Assembly (NCBI RefSeq): GCF_006335145.1
Contig: NZ_VDMN01000005.1
Location: 310,001 to 374,000 of the forward strand
Length of the DNA stretch: 64,000 bases
Reading direction: 5' to 3'
Origin: Aliirhizobium smilacinae
Lineage (GTDB): Bacteria; Pseudomonadota; Alphaproteobacteria; Rhizobiales; Rhizobiaceae
The translations under genes were made by a program, and so were the position numbers. The notes under the pieces were generated by a model. It was given only the letters and a program-made list of their open reading frames with translations, did no database searches and was not told the origin of the DNA. Positions 25,043-33,066 of the stretch are shown piece after piece (position 1 is the stretch's first letter; every line of letters starts with the position of its first letter).

Positions 25043-25639
25043 ATGTCGGCTATAACCAAGACTTATTTTGACACCAAGGTTCTCGCTCTTATCGCGGTGG
25101 CGATCGTGATCAACATCGTTGGCGGACAGTTCAATGATCTGCTCCGTCTGCCGATTTTCCTGGATTCGATCGGGACGATACTGGTCGCCGTGCTTGCCGG
25201 GCCTATCGCTGGTGCAATAACGGGCATATTCACCAACGTGATCATCGGGCTGATTTTCGCGCCTGTCGCCGCGGCCTTCGCGCCTGTAGCGCTTGTCATC
25301 GGCCTTGTTGCGGGACTGCTCGCGAGAGCCGGATGGTTCAGGACGATCTGGCAGACGGTGATTTCGGGCGTTGTCATCGCAGCGGCCCTGACGGTCGTAG
25401 CCGTGCCGATCCGGATCTACATTTTCGGTGGCGTGACGGGCTCTGGTGCCGACTTCTTCGTTGCATATTTCTCAAGCGTTGGCCAAACCCTGGTCAGCTC
25501 GGTGGCATTCACCGTCTTCGGTTCAAACGTCGCCGACAAGGTGCTTTCCGCGCTGCTTGTCTGGGGTCTTGTTCGGCAGTTGCCGGAGCGGCTGACTGCC
25601 GGCTATGACTATCTGAAATTCAGCAAAGCTGCTGCTTGA
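25043..25639 (+). CDS. ECF transporter S component (substrate-specific membrane subunit)
   Basis: A 198-residue protein with about six membrane helices of the ECF S-component type (LPIFLDSIGTILVAVLAGPI, about 31-50, GAITGIFTNVIIGL). It lacks the BioY, ThiT or RibU signatures I would recognise, so specificity is unassigned. AGGGGG lies upstream of the ATG. It is followed with 4-8 nt overlaps by T, A and A' component genes, giving a complete group-I (dedicated) ECF importer. Confidence 0.82.
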   Translation: MSAITKTYFDTKVLALIAVAIVINIVGGQFNDLLRLPIFLDSIGTILVAVLAGPIAGAITGIFTNVIIGLIFAPVAAAFAPVALVIGLVAGLLARAGWFRTIWQTVISGVVIAAALTVVAVPIRIYIFGGVTGSGADFFVAYFSSVGQTLVSSVAFTVFGSNVADKVLSALLVWGLVRQLPERLTAGYDYLKFSKAAA

Positions 25640-26403
25640 TGTTGAATTCATCTATTTATTGCCCGGGGGAGAGTTCGCTTCACCGGGCAAATCCGCTGAC
25701 GAAATCCACTGGTCTGTTTACCGTCGTAGTGACGTCCTTCCTATTGCCGCCACCGGCACTTTGGGTCGTCAGTGCGATCATCCTGCTGATCGGGCTTGCT
25801 TGCGGGGTGGGAGGAAGCGTTATCTGGCGATACGTTCTGCTTTCGCTTCCGTTCACGCTCGCAGTCTTCGTATTTCACGGGGCCATATTGCCTCGGTCAG
25901 ATATGCAGCCCGTCCTCGGATGGCTACATTATAGCCTGACTGGCTTGGAGCATGCGTCGCTTGTCGGTGGTCGGATTTCACTGATTCTGGCTTCCTCGCT
26001 ACTGTTCGTCTCGACCACTGCGCCCGCGACGCTCCTGCGTGCGCTGGATGCTGCGCGCTGGCCGCCCGGTCTGTCCTTTCTTCTTGCAAGCCCGCTCCTG
26101 CTTCTGGATCAGTTTACAGGGCGAGCCAGGGCAATCAGCGATGCGCAGCAGACACGCGGCCTGAGCGTCGATGGCTCGCCCTGGCGGCGTCTGCAGGCGC
26201 TTCGAATGCTACTCGTTCCGCTTCTGACCTCCGCACTCGCTGACGCCCAAGAGCGTTCCCACGTGTTGACCGCGCGAGGGTTCAGAGCTTTGCCGTATCG
26301 AACCGTTATCGATCCGCCTGCGGACACGCGGTTCCAGCGATTTCTGCGCTGGTCGCTTGCCGTATTCATGGCGATGGAAACTGCATTCATGGTACTACGA
26401 TGA
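25636..26403 (+). CDS. ecfT: ECF transporter T component (energy-coupling transmembrane subunit)
   Basis: A 255-residue EcfT/CbiQ-type membrane protein. It shows HRANPLTKST at the N-terminus (the family D/NP-TK motif), several membrane helices and the cytoplasmic coupling motifs with ARGF (ADAQERSHVLTARGFRAL, about 209-226). It overlaps both neighbours by 4 nt, indicating translational coupling. Confidence 0.85.
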   Translation: MMLNSSIYCPGESSLHRANPLTKSTGLFTVVVTSFLLPPPALWVVSAIILLIGLACGVGGSVIWRYVLLSLPFTLAVFVFHGAILPRSDMQPVLGWLHYSLTGLEHASLVGGRISLILASSLLFVSTTAPATLLRALDAARWPPGLSFLLASPLLLLDQFTGRARAISDAQQTRGLSVDGSPWRRLQALRMLLVPLLTSALADAQERSHVLTARGFRALPYRTVIDPPADTRFQRFLRWSLAVFMAMETAFMVLR

Positions 26404-27245
26404 TCGAGGTGATCGACCTTCACGTGGGTTTCGCATCCAGTGATGTCCTCAAAGGCGTTTCCCTGCGTGTCGCCCAGGGCGAGCGCCTTGCCATTCTGGG
26501 CGGTAACGGTTCCGGCAAATCGACGCTTGCCGGATGGCTCGCAGGTTGGTTCAGCGGTGGCACCCACCGGCTGACCGCGGGCGGCTGCCTATGGAACGGC
26601 AAGCCCTGGGACGATTACACCCTCGTAGAACGCGCGGCCACCGTTCAACTGGTTGGTCAGTTTCCGGCGCAACATATTTCCGGGCGCGCATTTACTGTGG
26701 CCGAAGAGATCGCATTCGGTCCGGAAAACCTGGGCCTGCCGCATGAAGAGATCGTTACACGCCGCGATGAAACTCTTGCCGCCTGCCATCTGGAACACCT
26801 TGCAGGCAGGGACCCCTTCACGCTGTCCGGCGGAGAGCAGCAGCGGCTGGTGATTGCCTCAGCGCTTGCCCTACGCCCAAAACTTATGATCCTAGATGAG
26901 CCATTCTCCAATCTTGATCCAGAGGCGCGTTCGCACACGCTTTCCGTCCTGAATGCTCTGCCTGCGGATGTCAGTGTGATTATCATGGATACCAATCCGG
27001 ACACGGTTCTTGGATGGGCAAACCGACTGTTCGTGCTTCATGAGGGAAAGATTTCCGAGTTTGGAAATATACGTGCCACGCTTTTTGATCCAACTGTGAT
27101 TGCGACAATCGGTTTACCGGCCGTTACAAGATGTTTCCTGGAAATCGAGCGTGGTTCCGGATCTGCCGAGAACCTATCGAGGGACAATCTTCCGCTCACA
27201 TTCGTTGAGGCCGCTGCGATTTTGAGGAGATCAAGAAGTGCTTGA
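26400..27245 (+). CDS. ecfA: ECF transporter ATPase, first subunit
   Basis: A 281-residue ABC ATPase with Walker A GGNGSGKST (about 33-41), the Q-loop LVGQFPAQHI, the signature LSGGEQQR (about 142-149) and Walker B LMILDEPFSNLD (about 162-173). The switch histidine is replaced: the H-loop reads IIMDTNPDTV, where TH-D is expected. Its own nucleotide site is therefore likely weak, while its signature motif is intact. It overlaps the second ATPase gene by 8 nt. Confidence 0.86.
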   Translation: MIEVIDLHVGFASSDVLKGVSLRVAQGERLAILGGNGSGKSTLAGWLAGWFSGGTHRLTAGGCLWNGKPWDDYTLVERAATVQLVGQFPAQHISGRAFTVAEEIAFGPENLGLPHEEIVTRRDETLAACHLEHLAGRDPFTLSGGEQQRLVIASALALRPKLMILDEPFSNLDPEARSHTLSVLNALPADVSVIIMDTNPDTVLGWANRLFVLHEGKISEFGNIRATLFDPTVIATIGLPAVTRCFLEIERGSGSAENLSRDNLPLTFVEAAAILRRSRSA

Positions 27246-27978
27246 GGTTAGGGATCTTGGGTTTGCCTATCAGGGCCAACCATTATTGTTCGACGGCGTC
27301 AGCACAACGGTTCCAGACGGGCACATTCTTGCTGTTGTCGGCAGAAATGGGGCGGGAAAAAGCACTCTTTTCAAGCTGCTCAATGGTCTTCTCAAGCCAG
27401 AGGACGGAGAGGTTCTCGTTGGAGGGAAATCGATTTCAGGTCGAAAAATCTCCGAAATCGCTGCTCATATCGGCACAGTGTTCCAATCTCCCGAGCAACA
27501 GTTGTTTGCAGGGCGGGTCGAAGAAGAGGTGGCTTTCGGACCGCGCCAGTTCGGATTGCCGGCGAACCAAATTTCAGAGCGGGTGAGCGATGCCCTGAAC
27601 AGGACCTCGCTGCTGGATCAGATCGCGCGGCATCCTCTTGATCTTTCTGCTGCCGAGCGGAGATTTCTGGCGATTGCATCCGTGCTGGCGATGCGCTTGC
27701 CGGTGTTGCTGCTCGATGAGGCTCAAAGGGGGCTCGATCGAGTATGGACCGAACGGCTGGAGAGCATTCTTGAGGCAGAGCGTTCGGCCGGTAAGTCGAT
27801 CGTCATGATCTGCCACGACATGGATTTCGTCGAGCGGAATGCTGATACGGTGCTGGCGCTTGGCGGTCGGACCCCGCGCCAGATCCCCGTGCCAGCCTTT
27901 TTCTCCGACACAGAGGTTCTGGCCGAGGTATCCGTGGAACGTCCCACTCCATATCGTCTGCGAGAGTTCATGACCTAG
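27238..27978 (+). CDS. ecfA: ECF transporter ATPase, second subunit
   Basis: A 246-residue ABC ATPase with Walker A GRNGAGKST (about 35-43), the Q-loop VFQSPEQQLFAGRVEEEVAF typical of ECF ATPases, Walker B VLLLDEAQRGLD and an intact H-loop (ICHDMDFV). The signature motif is degenerate: LSAAERRF in place of LSGGQxQR. Together with the first subunit it makes an asymmetric pair with one canonical and one degenerate site. The start codon is GTG. Confidence 0.85.
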   Translation: MLEVRDLGFAYQGQPLLFDGVSTTVPDGHILAVVGRNGAGKSTLFKLLNGLLKPEDGEVLVGGKSISGRKISEIAAHIGTVFQSPEQQLFAGRVEEEVAFGPRQFGLPANQISERVSDALNRTSLLDQIARHPLDLSAAERRFLAIASVLAMRLPVLLLDEAQRGLDRVWTERLESILEAERSAGKSIVMICHDMDFVERNADTVLALGGRTPRQIPVPAFFSDTEVLAEVSVERPTPYRLREFMT

Positions 27979-28154
27979 AGCCGGCGTGGCCATATCTGTG
28001 TAAATCAATTTCCCTTTGTCCGCAAAAACAGCAAAGTCATTCCTTCATCCGCGAGGAGGCCGGAGATAATCTCTTCCTTGCTCATCGCTAAATAGGCTCT
28101 TTGCTATTTCCTGGTGGGTTGTTCTCTCTGGAGGTTTGCAGCCTCGTAACTATT

Positions 28155-28187
28155 AAGGGCACCGTATTCCGGTTGCCCTTATTTTTT
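28155..28187 (+). terminator. Intrinsic terminator of the PPC-ECF operon
   Basis: The stem AAGGGCA-CCG (28155-28164) pairs with CGG-T-TGCCCTT (28170-28180) with one bulged T, and ATTTTTTG follows. It lies 177 nt after the last ECF gene. Confidence 0.75.
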
Positions 28188-28271
28188 GCCCAGATTTTTG
28201 GTCTGCTTGGCTCGCTTCGAGACGTCGATGTCATGAAGCTTTATGCAGCGCTGAAGTGTCGTCTTTGACAT
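28179..28271 (-). CDS. Possible 30-residue basic peptide
   Basis: A minus-strand frame beginning MSKTTLQRCIKLHDIDVSKR, lysine-rich, ends within the terminator stem of the ECF operon. The ribosome-binding site is poor (TGGAAAAA). It may be the C-terminal scrap of a longer lost protein. I list it because the residue pattern is not obviously random. Confidence 0.2.
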   Translation of the reverse strand: MSKTTLQRCIKLHDIDVSKRAKQTKNLGKK

Positions 28272-28360
28272 ATTTCATTTTTCCAGGCGCCGAAGATCGA
28301 ATTGGATTTCCGATGCCTTAAAGATAAAAAGCAGGCCCGCCTGCCGCCTGAGAATTTTTC

Positions 28361-28385
28361 ATGTCTATTTATTCTATAAAAATAG
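28361..28385. promoter_or_regulatory. AT-rich near-palindrome upstream of the taurine-type operon
   Basis: CTATTTATTCTATAAAAATAG is quasi-palindromic (CTATTT/AAATAG arms) and includes ATGTCTATTT, whose complement AAATAGACAT loosely matches the AGTAGACAAAT half of the shared motif. It is about 95-115 bp upstream of the binding-protein start. It is either a promoter element or a divergent copy of the operator. Confidence 0.3.
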
Positions 28386-28477
28386 CAGTTTTTTGCTGTC
28401 TCCGATGCATTGCAGCCCCCTATTCTTGAATAGTGGAAACAACAAGGGGCGCCGGATATTTCCGGGCAGAGGGCAAA

Positions 28478-29491
28478 ATGAACATCAAGACCATTCTTAA
28501 AGCGGCTGTCTTTGGCATAGGCAGCATCGTCGTTGCCGTCAGTGCTCAGGCCGCAGACAAGAAGGTTGTCGTCGCCTACCAGACCGACGCGCTTCCTTCA
28601 TCCGTCGCCATCGCCAATGGCGAGTTCTCCAAGGACACCGGCTACGAGATTGATTTCCGCAAGTTCAATTCGGGAGCCGAAATTTTCGCTGCCATCGCCT
28701 CGGGCGATGTCCAGGTCGGTTATGTCGGCTCGAGCCCGTTCGCTGCCGCCACGTCACGCGGGTTGGCAGTCAAGGCATTCTACCTTTCTTCCATCTCGGG
28801 CATCGACGAAGCGCTGGTCGTTCGCAACGGTTCGGGCATAGAAAGCCTCTCCGACCTCAAGGGCAAAAAGCTTGCCGCAGCTCCCGTCTCGACCGACCAT
28901 TATCAGCTTCTCGCATTGATCAAGTCTCTTGGCTTAAGCGAGCGTGACGTTCAGGTTTTTGCAATTCCGCAGCCGGAAATCGTCGCAGCGTTCAATCGCG
29001 GTGACCTCGATGGTGGCTTCGTCTGGGATCCGGCTCTGACCGAGCTCAAGAAAACCGGCAAGGTTCTCGTCACGTCTAAGGAAGTCGCCGAAAAAGGCGC
29101 TCCGACCTTCTCCGCCTGGGTTGCTGCCAGCAAGTTCGGTGATGAAAACCCGGAGTTTCTGAAGAAGTTCGCCGGCGTCATCAACAAATATTACGCTTCC
29201 TTCGCCAAGGACAAGGCAGCCTGGAATGCTGATAGCGCCCATGCCAAAGAACTTGCCAAGCTTCTCGGCGGCACGGCCGAACAGCAAGCCTCGGCGCTCA
29301 ACAACCTCAATCTTCTGACGCCGGACGTGCAGGCATCTGCTGCCTGGCTGGGTGGCGGCGAAAAATCGGGCGCAGCCAAGATCCTCAAGGATACCGCGCA
29401 GTTTCTGAAGGATCAGGGCAAGGTCACGGAAGTGCTTCCAAGTTACGCCGAGTTCGTGACAGCCAATGCGCTTGCCGGCGCCAGCAACTGA
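28478..29491 (+). CDS. tauA: Taurine-type ABC transporter binding protein
   Basis: A 337-residue SsuA/TauA-family binding protein with a signal peptide (MNIKTILKAAVFGIGSIVVA to AQA). Key stretches are VVVAYQTDALPSSVAIANGE, SGDVQVGYVGSSPFAAA (about 75-91), LAAAPVSTDHYQLLALIKSL and FNRGDLDGGFVWDPAL (about 172-187), the last being the taurine-binding-protein consensus. ATG 28478 begins a proper signal peptide; the upstream frame from 28433 does not. It is followed by matching ATPase and permease genes. Taurine is the likely ligand; another sulfonate is possible. Confidence 0.85.
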   Translation: MNIKTILKAAVFGIGSIVVAVSAQAADKKVVVAYQTDALPSSVAIANGEFSKDTGYEIDFRKFNSGAEIFAAIASGDVQVGYVGSSPFAAATSRGLAVKAFYLSSISGIDEALVVRNGSGIESLSDLKGKKLAAAPVSTDHYQLLALIKSLGLSERDVQVFAIPQPEIVAAFNRGDLDGGFVWDPALTELKKTGKVLVTSKEVAEKGAPTFSAWVAASKFGDENPEFLKKFAGVINKYYASFAKDKAAWNADSAHAKELAKLLGGTAEQQASALNNLNLLTPDVQASAAWLGGGEKSGAAKILKDTAQFLKDQGKVTEVLPSYAEFVTANALAGASN

Positions 29492-29544
29492 TGAAACGGG
29501 ACGCCGGGTGAAAGCCTGGCGTCCCGTCTTGAGAAAGACATCCC

Positions 29545-30336
29545 ATGCTCAAGATCGAACGCGCGAGCGTTTATTTCAAAACCGACCAGGGCCGCATCGT
29601 CCATGCTCTGGATCAGGTCTCGCTCGACATTCCCGAGAAGGGTTTCGTCGTCGCACTGGGCGCATCCGGTTGCGGAAAGTCGACATTGCTCAACGCTATC
29701 GCAGGCTTTCTACCACTGTCGGAAGGCGCGATCACTCTAAACGGACGATCGGTATCTGCACCGGGCTCGGATCGCGGCGTGGTTTTCCAGAAGGACACGT
29801 TGTTTCCCTGGAAAAATGTCACCGACAACGTGGCTCTCGGGCTGAAATTCGCGGGCGTTTCGAAAGCCGAACGGACCCGTCGTTGCGAGGCGCTTCTGGA
29901 CCTGGTTGGCTTGAGCGATTTCGCCAGGGCGTTTCCCTACGAGCTTTCCGGCGGCATGCGCCAGCGGGTTGGCATCGCACGTGCGCTCGCGGCAGATCCG
30001 GACACTCTTCTGATGGACGAGCCTTTCGGGGCGCTCGACAGCATGACGCGCGAACAGATGCAGGAACTTTTGGTCACCGTTTGGAAACAGACGGGTAAAC
30101 GGGTATTCTTCATCACGCATTCCGTTGAGGAAGCACTCTTCCTGGGTACCCAGGTCATCGTCATGTCTCCGCGGCCTGGCCGGATCGTGGCGCGTTACAA
30201 TCTCGATTTCGTACAGAGATTTGCCGAGACGGGAGATGCGCGGGCGATCAAGACGTCGTCCGACTTTAACGACTTGAGAGAAGATATCCGCACGCTTTTG
30301 CATGGCGGGCAGGATGCAAGGAGCGCTGCGGAATGA
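29545..30336 (+). CDS. tauB: Taurine-type ABC transporter ATPase
   Basis: A 263-residue ABC ATPase with Walker A GASGCGKST (about 38-46), the motif GVVFQKDTLFPWKNVTDNVA of the nitrate/sulfonate/taurine group, the signature LSGGMRQR, Walker B LLMDEPFGALD and the H-loop ITHSVEEA. It overlaps the permease gene by 4 nt. Confidence 0.87.
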   Translation: MLKIERASVYFKTDQGRIVHALDQVSLDIPEKGFVVALGASGCGKSTLLNAIAGFLPLSEGAITLNGRSVSAPGSDRGVVFQKDTLFPWKNVTDNVALGLKFAGVSKAERTRRCEALLDLVGLSDFARAFPYELSGGMRQRVGIARALAADPDTLLMDEPFGALDSMTREQMQELLVTVWKQTGKRVFFITHSVEEALFLGTQVIVMSPRPGRIVARYNLDFVQRFAETGDARAIKTSSDFNDLREDIRTLLHGGQDARSAAE

Positions 30337-31187
30337 CGGATATTGTAGAAACCGCGTCGGTGGTCGCCGTTCCGAAAGCGCAGGAACCCCGCATTGTCGA
30401 GATGACACGTTTCGGCGCGAGCGGCAGCCGAACCCTGGCGATCAGCATTCTCACAGGACTTCTTATCATTGTCGCGTGGTGGACCGCAGCCAGGCTCGCC
30501 GTCGTGCCGCGTCTCTTCCTGCCGACGCCTCAGGACGTGCTGACCCAGTTTCGTCTCATCTTTAACGACGGTTATGCGGGTGCATCACTTGGCGAGCATA
30601 TTTCTGCAAGCCTTTTTCGCATTCTGACGGCCGCCGCGATCGCGATAACCGCCGCCATACCCATCGGTTTGCTGATGGGGCTGAGCCGCTGGGCAAAAGG
30701 CATTCTGGACGTACCGATCGAATTTTACTGGCCTTTGCCGCCGCTCGCCTATCTGCCGTTGATGATCATATGGCTCGGCATCGGAGAGACTTCGAAAGTG
30801 ACGTTGCTCGTTCTTGCCATGTTTGCACCGATCTGCCTTTCGGCACAGGCGGGTGTCCGGTCCCTGCCGATCGAGCGGGTGAACGCCGCACGCTCTCTGG
30901 GGGCAAGCCGCCTGCAGCTTTTCCGCGACATCGTTTTTCCGACTGCATTGCCCGAAATCCTGACCGGAATCCGTATCGCGTTCGGCGTCGGCTGGAGCAC
31001 GCTGGTGGCCGCGGAGCTGATCGCCTCCAATCGCGGCATCGGCTACATGATCATGTCGGCTTCGCATTTTCTCGCAACGGATGTCGTGTTTGTCGGTATT
31101 CTGATCATCGCTGCATGCGCGTTTGTCTTCGGCCTCGCCGTTCGTCTTCTCGAGGCGCTGCTTGTGCCCTGGAAAGGCCGGCTCTGA
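30333..31187 (+). CDS. tauC: Taurine-type ABC transporter permease
   Basis: A 284-residue SsuC/TauC permease with about six membrane helices. The EAA loop is seen as INRVNAARSLGASRLQLFRD-type sequence (IERVNAARSLGASRLQLF, about 180-197), followed by the family motif FGVGWSTLVAAELIASNRGI. It is the third gene of the transport operon. Confidence 0.87.
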   Translation: MTDIVETASVVAVPKAQEPRIVEMTRFGASGSRTLAISILTGLLIIVAWWTAARLAVVPRLFLPTPQDVLTQFRLIFNDGYAGASLGEHISASLFRILTAAAIAITAAIPIGLLMGLSRWAKGILDVPIEFYWPLPPLAYLPLMIIWLGIGETSKVTLLVLAMFAPICLSAQAGVRSLPIERVNAARSLGASRLQLFRDIVFPTALPEILTGIRIAFGVGWSTLVAAELIASNRGIGYMIMSASHFLATDVVFVGILIIAACAFVFGLAVRLLEALLVPWKGRL

Positions 31188-31294
31188 CTAATTCCGTGAC
31201 TTTTTGCCCCGGTAATAACGGGCACGGCAAGATATTTTATTAAATTTTGCGGCCTTAGTTGAGCCGCAGCGAAGACATTGGAGTTGGCAAGACG

Positions 31295-32539
31295 ATGGCA
31301 AGACCCGACAAACAGGACCCGAGCACGCTTTCCTTTGAAACTCTGGCAGTACATGGCGGCAACGAGGTAGATACCTCGACTGGGGCGATCCGGACGCCAA
31401 TCGTTATGGCAAATTCCTATCATTTGCCGGACGACCCTTCGCAGGTCGATTGGTCCGACACCAGCATCGCGCTCTACACCAGAAATTCCGGTTATAACCA
31501 GATCCGACTTCAGCAGAAACTCGCCGCGATGGAGCAGGGCGAGGATGCAGCTGTCTTCGCGACCGGTGTCGCCGCTCTTCATGCCGTATTCTTCACGCTT
31601 CTGAAGACTGGCGATCACGTCGTCGTCAGCGACGTAACCTATGAGGCCGTGTGGCGGCTTTTTGCCGAACTGCTTCCGCAGCGCTATCAGATCCAAGCCA
31701 CATTCGTCGATGTAAGTGACATCGAGGCAGTCAAGGCAGCAATCCGGCCGAATACGAAATTGATTCATACCGAGACGATTGCCAATCCGACGACGAAAGT
31801 CTCCGACATCGCAGCTTTGTCATCTGTTGCGCGGCAGGCCGGGGTGCTTCTTAGCGTCGACTCGACATTTACCCCGCCGCCTTTGTTTCGACCTTTGGCA
31901 AGTGGCGCCGATCTCGTCATTCATTCGCTGACGAAATACATCAACGGCCACGGCGATGCGATGGGGGGCGTCGTCATCGGCCGGAAGGATCTCGTTCAGC
32001 GCATCAAGGGCGACGCTCTTGTCGATGTCGGGGGAAGCATCGCGCCGTTCAACGCCTGGCTGATCATGCGCGGATCGGTGACGCTGCCCTTGCGACTGGC
32101 GCAACATTGTCGATCCGCTGAGGCCGTCGCACGGTATCTTTCTTCCGACCGGCGCGTTGCATATGTCCGTCATCCGTCGTTGCCGAGCCACCCGCAGCAC
32201 GATGTCGCCAAGCGGCAGTTCGGCACGAGAGGATATGGCGCGGTTATCGCGTTTGCGGTCGATGGTGATCCTGCGACGCAGAACCGCTTCGTCTCCAACC
32301 TTAAGGTTATTACCTCGGCGGTCTCACTTGGACATGATGAAAGCCTGATCGTCCACGTTGGCGCAACAGCGAGAGGTGGCTCCGACCGTTGGCCGGAGGA
32401 GTTTCGCAAATACGGTCATCTGCGCCTGTCGATCGGGCTCGAGGATACGGATGATCTCATCGCCGACATTACAGCTGCTCTTAACCTCACGTTCGGCGAG
32501 GAAGGTCAGCAAACCGGGGCCCTCGGGGATCGACGCTGA
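31295..32539 (+). CDS. Trans-sulfuration-family PLP enzyme (second copy)
   Basis: A 414-residue Cys/Met-metabolism PLP enzyme. Motifs are LAVHGGNEVD (about 16-25), YTRNSGYNQIRLQQKLAAM (about 59-77), the PLP lysine in LTKYINGHGDAMGG, and SLGHDESLIVHV near the C-terminus (SLG-xES in gamma-lyases and gamma-synthases). ATG 31295 is preferred, with GGAG about 14 nt upstream; the frame is open from TTG 31259. It follows the taurine-type transporter by about 100 nt and may work in sulfur assimilation. Methionine gamma-lyase, cystathionine lyase or O-acetylhomoserine sulfhydrylase activity cannot be separated by eye. Confidence 0.8.
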   Translation: MARPDKQDPSTLSFETLAVHGGNEVDTSTGAIRTPIVMANSYHLPDDPSQVDWSDTSIALYTRNSGYNQIRLQQKLAAMEQGEDAAVFATGVAALHAVFFTLLKTGDHVVVSDVTYEAVWRLFAELLPQRYQIQATFVDVSDIEAVKAAIRPNTKLIHTETIANPTTKVSDIAALSSVARQAGVLLSVDSTFTPPPLFRPLASGADLVIHSLTKYINGHGDAMGGVVIGRKDLVQRIKGDALVDVGGSIAPFNAWLIMRGSVTLPLRLAQHCRSAEAVARYLSSDRRVAYVRHPSLPSHPQHDVAKRQFGTRGYGAVIAFAVDGDPATQNRFVSNLKVITSAVSLGHDESLIVHVGATARGGSDRWPEEFRKYGHLRLSIGLEDTDDLIADITAALNLTFGEEGQQTGALGDRR

Positions 32540-32694
32540 TTGTGGGCCTTCATGAGGCATCATGTTCGTCGATGCGTCATGCGAGCCGCTCATGATGGGT
32601 GGATGGCGAGGCTTATCGCTTGCAAAAAACAGAAATCTCTCTCGTCCCGTTCTGAAGCACGGCGTTACTAGAGATTGCCTGCATAATAGTGCGC

Positions 32695-32706
32695 AAATTC
32701 TGTAGA
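32695..32706 (+). promoter_or_regulatory. AAATTCTGTAGA element before small-protein copy B
   Basis: GCAAATTCTGTAGAG resembles GCAAATTAGTAGAG before copy A (19678-19691) with one inserted base, at a similar distance from the start (80 versus 93 nt). It may be a diverged copy of the shared element. Confidence 0.3.
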
Positions 32707-32774
32707 GAATGTTGACCATAAAGCCTTTCTGCCTGAGCATCTTAAGTTATTAAGACCACGTGGCGGAGGTGACC

Positions 32775-32969
32775 ATGATTGCAAGCAGCCTGCCTTTATT
32801 TGGGTTTGACCTTTTTGCGTTTTCGGCACGGCCTCGTGAAGCACAGCAAATAGAAGAGCCGCCTGAAAAGCGAGTTGGCCGCGATTTTGATGAAGCCCGG
32901 GACGACGAGCGATTGGCGGAAGCCAGGCATCCCGAAAGCTTCTATTGGGGAATTCATTTGCCCTGTTGA
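32775..32969 (+). CDS. Small protein of an LFGFDLF family (copy B), unknown function
   Basis: A 64-residue protein starting MIASSLPLFGFDLFAFS and ending FYWGIHLPC. It is the paralogue of the protein at 19773-19970: the start and the aromatic-W-x-x-HL end are conserved while the charged middle has diverged. GGCGGAGGTGACC precedes ATG 32775 (GGAGG, 6-7 nt), a strong ribosome-binding site. It is a monocistronic or leader-type small gene before a hypothetical gene. Function is unknown. Confidence 0.6.
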   Translation: MIASSLPLFGFDLFAFSARPREAQQIEEPPEKRVGRDFDEARDDERLAEARHPESFYWGIHLPC

Positions 32970-33066
32970 AATGGCTGGCAATCTGACGGCACCGCACTGA
33001 ATGGCCCGTCTCTAATTACGGTATTTCAACCGGAAGTTTTCTGAAGATCGAAAAGGGAGAACAATC

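Noticed and set aside
31188..31258. SAM-type riboswitch or terminator between the taurine permease and the PLP lyase
   Set aside because: GCCCCGGTAATAACGGGC makes only a short stem with no T-tract, and the SAM-II core GCTAAA is absent.
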